64,000 nt of DNA from Parietaria judaica (taxonomy: Eukaryota; Streptophyta; Magnoliopsida; Rosales; Urticaceae): NCBI GenBank assembly GCA_954871525.1, contig OX940869.1, positions 11,245,001 through 11,309,000 on the forward strand. Reading direction: 5' to 3'. Position numbers and translations under genes: made by a program. Shown here piece after piece: positions 1 through 11,880 of this stretch; within the stretch, counting starts at the first letter, position 1, and each line of letters begins with the position of its first letter. The notes under the pieces are model-generated. The model did no database searches, was not told the origin of the DNA, and saw only the letters and a program-made list of their open reading frames with translations.

Positions 1-500
1 CCGCGTCTAGCGCCTTGACCTGGCGAGGGACGCCTCTGTGTCGACCTCGTAGGTGGCCGCGTCTAGCACGTTGACCTGGCGAGGGACGCCTTCGTGGACT
101 CGTCGAACAACCCCTCTCAGGCAAAACTCAATCCCTTGACCATTCCCAACTCTTATTTAAACCTTTCCTCCTAAGGAAGTAGGCGAATTTCTAGAAAGAG
201 AAAGTAGAGAGAGAAGCTCTGGAGGCAATTGTGAGTGAGGGTGGAAATGAAGAGGAGAATACTCCTATTTATAGGAAAATCAACTCCCTATAATTGCAGA
301 ATAAGGGGTCTGTGAATTTCTTCTCCTTCCTAGAGGGACTTCGACATGACTCCTCGCCATGGCGAGGGGCTCGCCAGGGGCCCGCCTGGGCGAGGTACCT
401 TTGACTTTCACTAATGGTGTTTGACTTTCCCTAATGGGCTTTTACTTTTCTTAATGGGCCTTGACTTTTGCCAAAGGAGGCCAATTTTTATATGTTCTTA
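1..500 (-). repeat. LTR-like fragment with internal short tandem repeat
   Basis: Positions 1-35 and 58-92 are near-identical copies of a GC-rich unit (CGCGTCTAGC..TTGACCTGGCGAGGGACGCC). The GAGG/GGCGAGG motif returns near 350-400. Read on the minus strand, 264-273 gives a TATA-like CTATAAATAG followed by a purine-rich leader, as in the U3/R part of a plant LTR. No coding domain and no element ends are visible, so this is a truncated LTR at best. Confidence 0.4.
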
Positions 501-1110
501 AAAATGCACATAACAAGAACTATAACGTGAAATTTACAATTCCGTGACTAGCAAGGCGATGTTTCCACCTAAGAAACAGCCACCATTAATAGATAAGAAT
601 AATCAAGCTTTTGGTTTCTTATAAAATTAGAGTTCTTTGAGATATATATTACATGGTATGTATTACTTAATTTAGGATCTTTTGTACTTTATATATACTT
701 TATTTGATTGTCAATGAGTGTGGATTATACTGTCTAATTATTTTCATGCACATCTTCTTATTCTTCTTCTAATTGTAATATGAATTTGTCGTTCTTTCAA
801 AAAATACAAATTCGATTCATTTTGTTTTCAAGCTCAATATTATATTCAAACTTCCTTTATTTATGTATGAACATATTAGCACATACACACGTCTTTGTAT
901 TTTGAGTGAAAGAAATTTATACACACTTCTATTTTCTTCTCCCTGCTGAGTCATGTCTTTATCTATGTCACATCTCCAATTAATACCCTAAACCCCATAA
1001 AATATTTATAAGGGCAAGAATTAAACGTATTTAAATAATCCAATTTTCATTCGATATACCACTCACAAGTCCCTTTCGATGATCTGTACTGTGCAAAGAC
1101 TCAGTTCGCT
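501..1110. other. AT-rich stretch without recognisable feature
   Basis: I see no coding potential, RNA gene or clear repeat here. The DNA is AT-rich non-coding sequence. Confidence 0.5.
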
Positions 1111-1159
1111 ACATGTGCTGGCCAAAAAATCTACACAAAATTTATAATACAATGTTTAT

Positions 1160-1345
1160 ATATTTAGATATTTACGGCAAAAGTACCAAGAAGTATTTCA
1201 TTATTTTCGACGTATTACAAATTTTATTTTATCGTGGCAAAAGTTTATGTTGTAAGTTCCAAATTTCTTCGACGGAACAATTTTTAGTTTTTTTTTTTTA
1301 AACTTTTGCCACGATAAAATAAAATTTGAAATATGCCACATATAA
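1160..1345. repeat. Hairpin-forming repeat next to a foldback element
   Basis: The segment near 1218-1240 (AATTTTATTTTATCGTGGCA) is complementary to 1306-1328, so about 90 bp lies between two inverted arms. The left arm is also a diverged copy of the terminal repeat of the element at 1348-1883: both contain a GGCAAAAGTA/ATAC start, a TCGTGG.AAAA block and CTGTAAGTTCCAAAT. It looks like a solo or older copy of the same foldback family. Confidence 0.55.
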
Positions 1346-1347
1346 AG

Positions 1348-1883
1348 AGTAAATACAGGCAAAAATACTTTGAAGTTACATAAAATTCTATGGCATATTC
1401 CTTATCCTATTTCGTCGTGGTAAAAATATCAAAAGTAACTTTTTCGTACTGTAAGTTCCAAATGGCTTCTGTTATGACGCATTCATCAAATGCCACTTGT
1501 GACATCTTTAAATGCCCACATATTCCATTTCTCCCGAATTTGAAGATGTTAACCCCGAAGTCAGAGTTTGTAACCCCACATTCGGGGTTAGCATCTCCGA
1601 CTTCGGTTTTGTTTTAGTAAATAAACTATATCCGACTTCGGGATTAGCATTAAAGACATCGGTTTTATTAACTCTATTGTCGGTGATACCAATCACAAAT
1701 TTGGAATACGCGAGCGTGTAAAAATGCGACACATGCATTTGACGGATGAGTCATAACAGAAGTCACATGAAAGTTACAGTGACATGAGAAAAATCACTTT
1801 TAGTATTTTTACCATGACAAAATAAGATTAGGAATACGCCGTGGAATTTTGTGTACTTCAAAGTACTTTTTTGTGTATTTACC
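1348..1883. mobile_element. Foldback/MULE-like non-autonomous element with about 155-bp inverted ends
   Basis: About 155 bp at 1348-1505 is an imperfect inverted copy of 1733-1883. Both arms start with GRGTAAATACA and contain a TACTTTGAAGT block, a CGTGGTAAAAAT-like block, CTTCTGTTATGAC and CATC.GTCAAATGC. The interior (1506-1732) repeats a CCGAAGTC/GACTTCGG motif several times and has no long ORF of its own. I found no convincing target duplication, so the exact ends are uncertain. The open frames across it are by-products of the palindrome. Confidence 0.65.
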
Positions 1884-2819
1884 CTTGTAGAGATATTTTG
1901 TAGTACTTTTGTTGCAAATATTCCTATATTGTATATGTCTACAAGTGTGCCAATGAAACACACCGTAGAGGAAATGGAAATTAATGACCATGATTCTCAA
2001 CCATGGAAATATAAACATAGACATGACTAGTTATTTTCGCACATGATTCTTCAAAGATTTACGAGTTGTTGGTTTGTGGGCAAAATCGATCTCTGTCCAG
2101 AGAACTTGCTCACGAAAACTATAGCAAGCCGTATTAGCAAAGGAAACCTAATCAGCTAGGTCATTGGATTTCATTCAGTAAGGGATGATATTAGCTATGA
2201 GATTAACGAAGCGAAAAATGTTGGAATGAGTCATTTGATTGGTCGCTTTTGGTGAGAGATATGTGTGGAGTGCAAGTCTATTTCGCTTGTTGAAATCGGA
2301 AGTCCAGGTGGCTTCTTAATTAAATTATAACGACAACGATATGTGAGCTAAACAATTCGGCCCCCAGCTAGTTTTGGGCGTGATCCGGTTCGAAAGCGGT
2401 GGGTTTCTGAAAAAAATAGTTAAAAATCGGGTATATTTGCTACTGTTGAGGGAAGAAAAAAAATCCAATTGAGTCCGATTGTAGAATGGTACTCAGCCGG
2501 ATTAAGTAAAATTATCGAACAAATAAATTTATTTTAATTTTGACTTTGGATTTGTAACGTTTGGGTTAGTTGATCGAATTGTTGATTGCTTCAACATGTC
2601 GACACATTGTCCTCAAGTGCGCCTTCTCGAGAAGTTCTCAAAATGTTATTTATATTGTAGATATATCAAACTTAAGTGTGAAGTTATTTTAGGAAAACTA
2701 CCGAAAAAGTATATGCATCTTGTAGACATAACTAATGTCAATCGATTCTGGATAAGCTTCAATTATAACAGAATTGTCAAGTCTTAAATTTCTGTTCTTA
2801 GGGATTATATTGCCTCAGA
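1884..2819. other. Non-coding stretch
   Basis: I see no recognisable gene or element. The short open frame at 2596-2787 has no motif and lies in AT-rich DNA. Confidence 0.4.
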
Positions 2820-3461
2820 ATTCGAATCCCGACATATGTTGGGTGTTTTTTGGGATTATTCTCAATCCTCCCGAGGAAGAAATCTCAGAATATCCTAGAA
2901 CGAATAATCTAGATTAAATATGAGAATAAAAATAAATTAGTTTTGATACTTTACCAGACTTTAGGTATTTTTTGCCAACGAGTAAGTTTTTATGCGATTT
3001 CTCTTACGTGCGATCGACTGCCTCGGATTCTGGATCAAAGCTCCACAAGTGTCGAGCCTCTATATTATCCACCACGTCGCTGCGGGAACGTCAATTGCGC
3101 GAAAATCACATTGTCGGTGATTGTATGATGACACGAAAGTGCACGGGGAGGAAGGCGAGGTCGCGGCTAGGGCTAGGGCTAGGGCTAGGGGGCAGCTCGA
3201 TTCTCTAGGGTTTAGAATGCTTGGATTTCTTTAATTATGAATAGACTTTGGGTATTTATAACCCACAGTCTAGAATGACCTAATGGGCTTTCGCCCATTA
3301 AATGGACTAGGCTCATTAAGTCATTATTAACTAATTAATACAATTAATTCAGTATCTCGTAATTTTTCCCTGGACCCAAGTGGGACCGTAACCCTTTATC
3401 GTAGCCGGGTCAAACCCAAAACACCCATTGGGCCCAATTCCCGATTCGGACATTTCCTACA
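2820..3461 (-). repeat. Ty1/copia LTR (3' LTR of the decayed minus-strand element)
   Basis: On the minus strand the LTR begins TGTAGGAAATG at 3461, directly after a polypurine-like tract (GTGGGATAT, 3462-3475). It then shows paired ATGGGC/GCCCAT blocks, AATTAATTA runs and a TATA-like TATAAATACCC near 3255. It ends near an AACACCCAAC block at 2835-2850. The same landmarks occur in the plus-strand copia LTR at 45421-46160. The run of AGGGCT units at 3168-3190 lies inside it. Confidence 0.65.
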
Positions 3462-3475
3462 ATATCCCACTTGCA

Positions 3476-4689
3476 CGAATGTCTCAGGATTGGCTATACC
3501 TCTTGCACATTCGTGCATAGAGGAGATCCCTAATGATGCTGGGATTGATTATACCTCTTGCACCATCATGATCAACTCCGCCTCGTGCTTCGATGTCACT
3601 AACGAAACTTGTTTTCGTTGTGAATTCCTCATCGTACTTCGTTTCCTTTGGTGAGTTCGGTGTGACTATATAGGATTTTGTAGTGTTAGCCGCAGATTCA
3701 ATAATCTACAAGAAGCGAATAACCTCTAGCAAGACATCATTTCTCACAATCTACTAAAATGCGTTGATCATTGATTAAAACTAATAACTAAACCTTTGTC
3801 GTTTTTCTCTTTATTAAATTTCATAATAACTTACTCTTTCTTAATCTTTACTACTCGGAATTGGACTTAGGCCATGGTTTGGCACATTCGTTATGTCGGT
3901 TTCTTGTTGCTTGTTTGTGGGAAAAGAGTATTGAACTACCAAAATTCAAACAGTTTCAACTTGTCTATGGCCACAGATTCCATACTCTTGTCATGCATGA
4001 GGCCCTGAGTGTATTGCTCTAATACTTAGGGAGATTATCATTTTCTTGAATTCTCATTCAACTCTACGAGGATCATGATACACCCAAGAATAATTTTTAT
4101 AACTTCCTAAGTTCCAAGAATCGTTTGACTGCAATCAAAGCAAATCACTAGCCATGTAGTGGACTCCTGGTTCCTTTCGAACTTTGGAATCTCTTATTAT
4201 AACTCTTGAGATATCAATGTCCTTTATAAACATAAGGTTAATGCCATGTGAATCTCTAAGAGTGTGATCTTTTCCAGCACTACTAGTTCATTTAACTAGT
4301 GCTTACATGTTTGAAGAATATCTCATAGATATTAAGGACTCTTCTTTTTCTTTCAAACATATACCACTCAATTTTGAGGTGTTACATATGTCCCCATTAA
4401 TTTCTTCTTGAAGGCCTCTTTGATTGGAGAAATTTTCGATAGTCATTTTTGACTTCTAAGGACGTCAATTTCTTTGTTGATATTAATATTATAAAATTAA
4501 CTTAACATATTGAAATCGACATGAAATGAAGAAACTACCTTTATTGAATTATAATTATGCTCAAACTTTAATGACGAAATTTGTTCTGGAACTGATACTA
4601 TAAATAAAATAAAAATAATAGTTCAACGTGTTATTATAGACTACATACATCTAGGTGTATGATCCTAATAGATTGAGTATGACGTATGT
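3476..4689. other. Spacer between copia RNase H remnant and LTR
   Basis: About 1.2 kb lies between the RNase H remnant and the polypurine tract of the minus-strand copia element. No reading frame or domain is visible. It probably represents a long 3' untranslated region of the element, or later insertions. Confidence 0.4.
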
Positions 4690-5185
4690 ACTTTTATTTC
4701 AAAAAAGCTTTGATCATCATGTTAGCCATGTTATCCTCTGTGTCTACTTTCCCCATCCAACATCCTTCCGATCAACGATGTCTCTGATGAGGTAGAATTT
4801 CTAAGTACGTGTTTTGTCGTTTAGTGTGATATTGTCGTGTGTTATAGCTCTGTTGTTGTCACAAAAGAGCTTCACTAGATCACCAACTCTAGGAACTACT
4901 TAGCGAGATCATAAATTAATTTCCTGATCTAGACAACCTCTTTAGCAGCATTTGATTTTGCTATATACTCAGCTTCAATGGTCGAATCTTCTACTGTAGC
5001 TTGTTTGCAGCTATTCCAAGTAGTTTTACCACCATGAAGACAGAACACATTCCGGTTTGCGAGTTAAAATCATCCTACTCAGTTTGGAAGCTTGCATCAG
5101 TATACCCAATGATGTAAACTGATTAGCGCTGCCATAAACAAGGGATCTATCTTTGGTCTTTTCCGTTGATTGGATGATTACATGA
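4690..5185 (-). pseudogene. Ty1/copia RNase H remnant
   Basis: Read on the minus strand, the broken frames give a copia RNase H domain in order. First comes a linker resembling LVYG..GYTDASFQTD, then a block of the type SWKSSKQ..V.DST.EAEYIA (seen here as TTWNSCKQATVEDSTIEAEY). Next are KEV.WIRK..DL and PI.LYCDNN.AI (seen as LVKLFCDNNRAI), and finally YHLIRDIVDR. Acidic residues of the domain (D of TDAS, E of EAEY, D of CDNN) can be found, but several frameshifts and stops separate the pieces. The rest of pol, protease and gag are missing: upstream the frame runs straight into an LTR-like block. Confidence 0.75.
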
Positions 5186-5420
5186 TCAGGGCACAGGGAG
5201 GAAGGCGAGTTCGAGGCTAGGGCTAAGGGCAACTCGAGTTTTCTAGGGTTTAGCTTAAGTTTGTCAATTTTGAATAGACTTTGGATATTTATAACTCATA
5301 TTCTAGAATGACCTAATGGGCTTTGGCCCATTAAATAGACCAAGCCCATTAGGTCATTATTAATTAATTACTATAATTAATTAATTACCTCATTGTAGTC
5401 AGGCCAGACCCGAAAAACCA
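5186..5420 (-). repeat. Second copia LTR fragment of the decayed element
   Basis: The fragment shares with 3130-3440 the motifs GAGGAAGGCGAG, AGGGCTA, TCTAGGGTTTAG and GAATAGACTTTGG.TATTTATAA. It also shares the ATGACCTAATGGGCTTT..CCCATTAAAT block and the ATTAATTA run. It lies immediately upstream (on the minus strand) of the RNase H remnant, consistent with a 5' LTR brought next to RNase H by a large internal deletion. Confidence 0.6.
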
Positions 5421-7452
5421 TGTAATGACCCATTTTATGAAAATAATGGTTCTAGACTGTTCATCCAATTTTTTTTTTATATTTATAGTAATAAGAAAAA
5501 AAAACATCTTAGATTGATAATGTATGTTTAACACAAAAGGTCAATGATATTTCCCCATAAACATAGCGAACAACTTAAAGTCGAATAACAAAAAATCGAA
5601 TAACAAAAAAGACGTTAGTAAAATACTTTAATTCATAAGAGAACTCCTCTAATGAGGTATAAAAAATAAGTTTCTAAAATCAAAATACGAAAAACGATAA
5701 ATTGCGGAAATATGGTATTAATGGTTGGTTCCACCACCTATGCAGATATATATGCCACGATGTTGGTTCAGCTTCATCCGCTCCTAACTTCCGACTGTTT
5801 TCTTCCATGAATCTACATTACAACTATAATGAGCTAATGCCCAGTACGTACAAGCTAATGTAATTCAAAGTAAATAAACAACTTAGAAGTCATATATCAA
5901 ATTATGTCGTAACATTTTGCACAACATCATATCAAACTCCACATAAGCTTAACATACGATCTTAAAACATATTATATAACAATAAAATATATTATATTAT
6001 CTTAAAGATTTCATAATATTCCATATACATATTCTTAACAGTTAACATAATTTTGGCACTGCGTACGTACCTTTGCGCGCAACCAACCGGAGATCGGGGG
6101 AGCTACCAAAACCGAATCATTCCCGCGGTATCATAACATATGATAATGAGACCTTAGTCGTCTCTGGTACAACGCTTTTAAAACTATTTCTTATCAAAAT
6201 CATATATTACGTATATATATATTCTTATTATAAAAATATACGTATCATTTTCACATCATATGAACATTATCGCCATGCTTAAATAAACAAAGATACTACA
6301 TGGATACAATCACACATAAATAACGCTCATACGAAATATATCAACCATACATAAGCATTATCAACTATAGATAAAACACACAATATTATTGTTGTGATGT
6401 AGGTGAGTACTTGTACGTAGTTTAGTCCTTCCGAATTATTTCCTAACGCGAGTTGGTGCCTGCAGAGCACGAGTTTCCTGATATTTAGCTTCCAATATAA
6501 ATCTCGGGCACTATATAACATAATTTCTCATTCAGTATCTACTCGTATACTAGTTCTATGATCCACTAAGTGGTTGTATTTCTTCCAAAACTAATAATGC
6601 TTAATACCCAGGGGCGGATCTAAGCCCAGCCCAAAGGGGGCTATAGTCCTCTCAACATTTTTGAAAAAGTCATTAGAGGATTAGGCCCAATATTAGTTAG
6701 CCCATCCAAAAAAATATATTTCAACCCCCCATATATGCCCAGATGTAAAATAGCCCAGAATCTCACCAAGTCCAACGCTTCAGCCCTAAAACGTTCCATC
6801 CTCTTTCACAAAGGGACCCACACACGGGGCCTCCCTCACGAGAACCCACTCACGCTTCAGCCCTAGCTCGACCTTGATTACTCTCTGCCCCTGCGCAGCG
6901 ACGCTCCGCCCTCGCGCTCTGACCTCCGCTTTGTCCTCACGCTCTGACTTTGCTCGCTGCTCACTCTTGCCCGACGCGTTGATGCCGGTATCGTTCCGTC
7001 ATTTGTGTTTCATATAAGCTCTCCTCTCTCAAGCTTGTCTCTGCTCAGACTCAGAGCCAGGTAATTTTATATTTTAAACCCCTAAGAATCTTAGGCTAAT
7101 ATCGTTAAATAGCATATATAAATTTGTGTGGGTATTGGGCAAGTATTATTCTTCACATTAACATATCTCAGTTTGACTTAGTGTGTTTGTTCTTGTAAAT
7201 TAAATTTTAAAATATTGGCGCAAGTATTATCTTCGTATCTGATAATATTTTGTGTGTTTATAATGGCATATTTTATTTGACACGGAATCATTCGCCGAAG
7301 TTCGGATCACCACAATCCACAGACCACAGTGCTGCATTAACTTAATTCACGGTTCGACACTTCGACTACTGATTAATATTCTAATTCAAGTATTTTTTTT
7401 TAAATTATTAGTTGTGGCATTTGAACTGAATTTATAATTTTATGGTTCTCTG

Positions 7453-9885
7453 ATGAAAACAATCGACAGATTCTTTAAGAGAAAGAATGTAGAGAAAAGA
7501 GATTGTGCTTCTAACGACGAAGACGTAATTCCTAAAGTACAAAAAATTGAAGAAGAGTTTGATATAAACAAAATACAACATGATCCGGGAGAACGGAAAC
7601 AAATATCGAAGTATCCACCTCACATACGAAATGAAGTTCGGAGAGCTTATATGAAATTTGGCCCGTTTCAACCCAAAGGCCCATATCTAAAAATTAAGAG
7701 CGGAAAACAGTCAAGAAAATTTCAAGAATCATGGTTCAAGTTATTTCCATCGTGGTTGGAATATTCCCCCGAAAAAAATGCAGTGTTTTGTCTGTCGTGT
7801 TTCTTATTCCGAAAAGAAAATGCACCTTCTGCAACCAATGCGTTCACAGTTACAGGATTTGACACGTGGAAAAAGGTGAGAAACGGAGCTAAATGTGCAT
7901 TCTTGACACATATTGGAAAAGATGCAAATTCAACTCATAATAAAGCCGAGAAAGCTTGGAAAGATCTTTTGGACCAATCATGTCATATTGCAAATAATTT
8001 TGAAAAATTTATGACACAAAACATCAAGGACAATTGAATTCGTTTGAAAACTACAATCGATGTCGTTCGTTGGCTTACGAAGCAAGGATTTGCTCTTAGT
8101 GGCCATGACAAGTCCGAGGCATCTTTGAATCGTGGAAATTTCTTGGAATTAAGAAGCTTGATCGCTAGCTATAATCCTCAAGTTGATGAAGTTTTGAAGA
8201 AATCTCCGGGCAATGCGATATATTATGCACCAAATGTTCAAAAAGAAATCCTACAAGTCGTGGGCAATAAAGTGAAGAAAAGTATTCGCGAAGAAATTGG
8301 TGATGCAAAGTATTGCTTATTGGTTGACGAAGCTCGGGATATTTCTAAAAAGGAGAAAATGCCTATTGTTTTGAGATACGTGGATGGAGATGGCTTCGTG
8401 CAGGAGCGCTTTTTTGGGTTGGTTCATATTAGAGATACAAAGGCTTTGACTTTGAGAGATAATATACTTGAGCTACTTTCTCGGCACAATCACGACGTTA
8501 TGTCTATCCGAGGGCAAGGATATGATGGTGCAAGTAACATGCGTGGGGAATTCAAGGGGTTACAAGCTTTAATATCGCAAGAGTGTCCGCAAGCTTATTT
8601 TGTCCATTGTTTTGCTCACCGTTTGCAATTGGCACTAGTTGCCGCATTGCGTGGCGTTAATCATGTCAATTGTTTCTTCATCAACTTAGGTCAGATTATC
8701 AATGTTGTTGATGAATCATTTAAGATAAGTGACAAATTGAAGGCTGCTAATGTCTCAAATGTTGAGTTTTTACTTGATATCGGGGAGCTTGAAAGTGGAA
8801 GTGGCCAAAATCAAATTGATTCTCTACAATGAGCTGGCGATACTCGATGGAGTTCTCATTTGAAATCGATTTCAAGCTTGCTCAAAATGTATAGAGCAAC
8901 TTGTGAAGTCTTAATGGTCCTTATTGAAGAAGGAGATGGTTAAGCCAAAATAGCTCACGAGAGCTTGACTTCGATTGAGTTTGTCTTTATTATGCATATC
9001 ATGTTGATAATTTTAGAGATTTTTGATACCTTATGTCAAGCTATCCAACTTCATTCTCAAGACATTTTAAATGCGATGGCACTTGTTTCGCGAACAAAAG
9101 AGGTTCTTCAAGAGTTGAGAGATGATGGGTGGGAAAAATTAGTGCATGATGTGAGACTTTTTTGTCAAAAGGTCTCATTGGAATTTCCGGATCTCACAGC
9201 TTTTCATAAGCCTAGAAGAGGAAAACCTCGCCATCAATAAGAAAAGATTACGGAGGAGCGTTACTACAAAGCAGGTATTTTAAAGAAAAAATTGTTAGTT
9301 ACATAAACATAAGTATATATAGGATTTTCAGTAAATATATTATGGTTGCATATATAGGATTGTCCAACGATGCATGCTTTCACACAAGTATTTTCTTTGT
9401 TATCTCTGTTAGGTATTTTCTTAGTAGCGATTGACACTCAATTGCACGAGCTTAACTACAGATTTAATGATAGTGCGACTGAATTTATGATTTTTAGTTC
9501 TGCTTTAGACCTGAGAGAGATGCGTCTATCATTTAAAGTTGATGATATTTGCAAATTGGTTCATAAATTCTATCCTTCCGACTTTATTGAATATGAATTG
9601 GTATAACTACGCCCACAAGTAGTCTAATTTGTGCAGGTTCTTAAACATTCAGAATTTCATGAATTGGAAACTCTTTCTGATCTATCTCAATGGATGGCAA
9701 AGACTAGATGGTCAAAGACATGCCCTCTTGTATATAAAGTGATTACTCTTGTTCTCACACTTCTGGTTTCTACTGCAACAACAGAGCGCTCTTTTTTTGC
9801 TATGAACATTGTGAAGAATACACGTCTAAACAGGATGGAAGATGACTTTTTGGCTGATAGTTTGCTTCTCTACATTGAGAAATAA
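7453..9885 (+). pseudogene. hAT transposase (TTF-type zinc finger, DUF4371, C-terminal dimerisation)
   Basis: All pieces lie in one reading frame, starting at ATG 7453. The N-terminal part (7453-8034) opens with MKTIDRFFKRK, as in this family. It contains a TTF-type zinc-finger region (YPPHIRNEVRRAYMKFGPFQ.. to FCLSCFLF). The DUF4371-like part (8038-8829) includes GQGYDGASNMRGEFKGLQ and YFVHCFAHRLQLAL. The C-terminal hAT dimerisation part is at 9637-9885 (LVSTATTERSFFAMNIVKNT). Stops break the frame at 8035-8037 (TGA), 8830-8832 (TGA), 8941-8943 (TAA) and 9238-9240 (TAA). A GT-AG intron of 138 bp fits at 9275-9412. A short interval at 9601-9636 also contains stops. There are no frameshifts, so decay is by point mutation and the copy looks fairly young. 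It cannot make a full transposase as written. Confidence 0.88.
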
Positions 9886-10124
9886 TTAGCGTTGCAAATT
9901 AGTACTGATTCTGTTATTGATGATTTTCGCAATATAAAGAAAGGCGCTCTCAGTTTTGATGTTTAGGTATGTGTTCTAACTTCTAACTTCATATTCAATA
10001 TATTTTTTTGGGCATTTGATTGCTTTAATAATTTGATGTTTATTGTAATTGTCCAGAACTTGGTTTTGATCATGCGAATTGGGATTTTTGGACAAAGAAA
10101 TAGAATCTGACGGTTAGTGAAGAC

Positions 10125-10275
10125 AAAATCCAATATATTTTGTAACTATTACCGTTGAATTGTCCGGTATATTTTGTAACTATTACCATCGAGTAATCTG
10201 GTATATTTTGTAACTATTACCATCGAGTAATCTGGTATATTTTGTAACTATTACTGTTGAATTATCTGGTATATA
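10125..10275 (+). repeat. Short tandem repeats inside the hAT 3' end
   Basis: Four to five units of about 36 bp repeat the pattern TATATTTTGTAACTATTACC followed by RTCGAGTAATCTGG or GTTGAATTNTCTGG. Such subterminal repeats are commonly transposase-binding regions in hAT elements; that role is inferred here. Confidence 0.7.
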
Positions 10276-10696
10276 TCTAATCAAAAAAATTTATAGCCCC
10301 CTCCAAAATGATTTTCTGGATCCGCCACTGGTAATACCTATTCATACTATAAAAAGAACCTAATAAAGAAAAAAACTATTGGATAGCATGTACATATGCA
10401 TGTTTATAAAAAAAATGCCCTATACATAGAACAGATGATATAGAAATGAAAAATATAGTTTACTATTGATAATGCATATATATACACACCTATATAACAT
10501 TAGGTTAGAAAAAATATATACATAACATTAGATAAGATATATATATATAGCTCGTTGAAAAAAAAATTAAGAAGCTTGTGTATAACTTGAAAAGTACTTT
10601 TTAACACATATGTAGGCCTAAATATGACCAAAAATAACTATTAGCATTTGTATTAAAAATAATCAACTTCTTTTTATATATATATATATACACACA

Positions 10697-11175
10697 CTCA
10701 TGATCGACCTGAAGGCAGATGAGGTAGGCTTAGGCCTATAATATTTTTTTGTTTACTGAAATGAGGGGCCTTCTAATTGGACGAAAGCCTGACAGAGCAA
10801 TTTCGCGTGGAGGTAAAAGGCCTACGGGTCGGAACTTCTTTTCTCGGAGAAGAAATAATGACGGTATCATGGAATAAGCATCGGCTAACTCTGTGCCAGC
10901 GGCCGCGGTAATACAGAGGATGCAAGTGTTATCCGGATGATTGGGCGTAAAGCGTATGTAGGTGGCCTTTTAAGTCCGCCGTCAAATCCCAGGGCTCAAC
11001 CCTGGACATGCGGTGGAAACTACCAAGCAGAAGTACAGTAGGGGCAGAGGGAATATAGTGTAACTATGGATACGAATGCAATAGAATTTTATTTGCATTA
11101 ATGAATAATTTACACGTATATGGGCCCCAAATAAGTCTTCGCCTAAGGCCTCGATAAACTGAGGGCCGGCTCTGT
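10697..11175. mobile_element. Possible degenerate TIR element carrying plastid DNA
   Basis: The right end, read inverted, is CAGAGCCGGCCCTCAG followed by AGGCCTTAGGCGAAG. The left end (CATGATCGACCTGAAGG..GTAGGCTTAGGCCT) is a weaker match. Copy 2 of the surrounding repeat lacks this block, so it is an insertion. Its class and exact ends are uncertain. Confidence 0.35.
10779..11054 (+). rRNA. Plastid 16S rRNA fragment in nuclear DNA (NUPT)
   Basis: About 275 bp reads as the 400-700 region of a plant chloroplast 16S rRNA. Landmarks are GACGAAAGCCTGACAGAGCA, GAGGTAAAAGGCC, GTGCCAGCGGCCGCGGTAAT, ATTGGGCGTAAAGCG and TAAGTCCGCCGTCAAATCCC. It ends at AGTAGGGGCAGAGGGAAT. Substitutions (GCGGCC for GCAGCC in the 530 loop) and one-base gaps show that it is no longer under rRNA constraint. 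Both ends stop abruptly in AT-rich DNA, so it is a transferred fragment and not a functional gene. Confidence 0.92.
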
Positions 11176-11539
11176 ATATACCCACAAAAGTCATAATAAA
11201 ATAAGCCTTACATATTAATAACCCAACTATTTTATAAAGACTTTTGCCAAAAAGAATATATTGATGATGGACGTGGTTTATAACACATGTATCTGAGTAA
11301 CCTTGAAAAAAAAAACTTATAACATGATGATTTATATATATATATATAAATATTTTTGTTCATATATCATTTCCAAGCTAAATCATTACTGTCCGCGATT
11401 ACTTTCTATGCTGCATGGAATGTTTGTGACTATTTCACACCGAAAAGGTATTTTCTTCACTAACTTGGTCTAAGCTATACACATATAACTTCATAAAATA
11501 GCTTCATGCATATGAAACATGAAAGCTCACCTTCTTCAT

Positions 11540-11880
11540 TCATAAATACCGGAGACGATCAAAGTTTTGATCTAAAATTGGCCTACGTCCTTTGGATCTC
11601 GATGTCGCGCTTCGAATCCCGTCGGTGCAGTTTGCGGTTTTGTCACCACACTCTGAGGACTTGACGATGCACTCCAAAACTCGCCGACACAGTTTGCGGT
11701 TCAGCCGCCGTGCTCCGGGAACTTGCCGATGGACTTCGGAACTCGCCGGTGCGCCTCGGAAACTCGCTGCGGCAACCATACGATTTCGGCTCTTGGAGAT
11801 ACATGGAAACGTAGGTCTTTTGAGTGATGGCGAATGGTTTCTTGAGAACTAAAGTATGAAGGAAAGAGCTCGGAAGGGAG
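11540..11880 (+). repeat. GC-rich repeat A, copy 1
   Basis: The block is built of degenerate units that read roughly CTCGCCGACACAGTTTGCGG / CACTCCGAGGACTTGCCGAT / GCACTCCGAAACTCGCCGGTG, and it ends CTCGCTGCGGCAACCATACG. Related blocks lie at 18780-19340 and 38500-38730. It forms the far end of repeat B. The open frames across it are side effects of its GC content. Confidence 0.6.

Larger units (their letters stand above)
6609..10330 (+). mobile_element. hAT-superfamily transposon, complete ends
   Basis: The ends are CAGGGGCGGATC at 6609 and, inverted, CAGTGGCGGATC at 10330, typical of plant hAT elements with a TTF zinc-finger transposase. The flanks are TTAATACC (6601-6608) and GTAATACC (10331-10338), an 8-bp target duplication with one mismatch. 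The related repeat copy 2 supplies an empty site: near 14640-14665 the text AATAATGCTTAGAACCTATTCATAC runs on without the insertion. The element is 3722 bp and carries one transposase gene, now broken by stops. Confidence 0.92.

Noticed and set aside
10779..11054. Bacterial contamination as source of the 16S sequence
   Set aside because: The text follows plant chloroplast 16S and both ends are continuous with plant repeat DNA.
11592..11852. Open frames in GC-rich repeat A (also 18879-19304)
   Set aside because: Frames are not conserved between copies and no motif is present.
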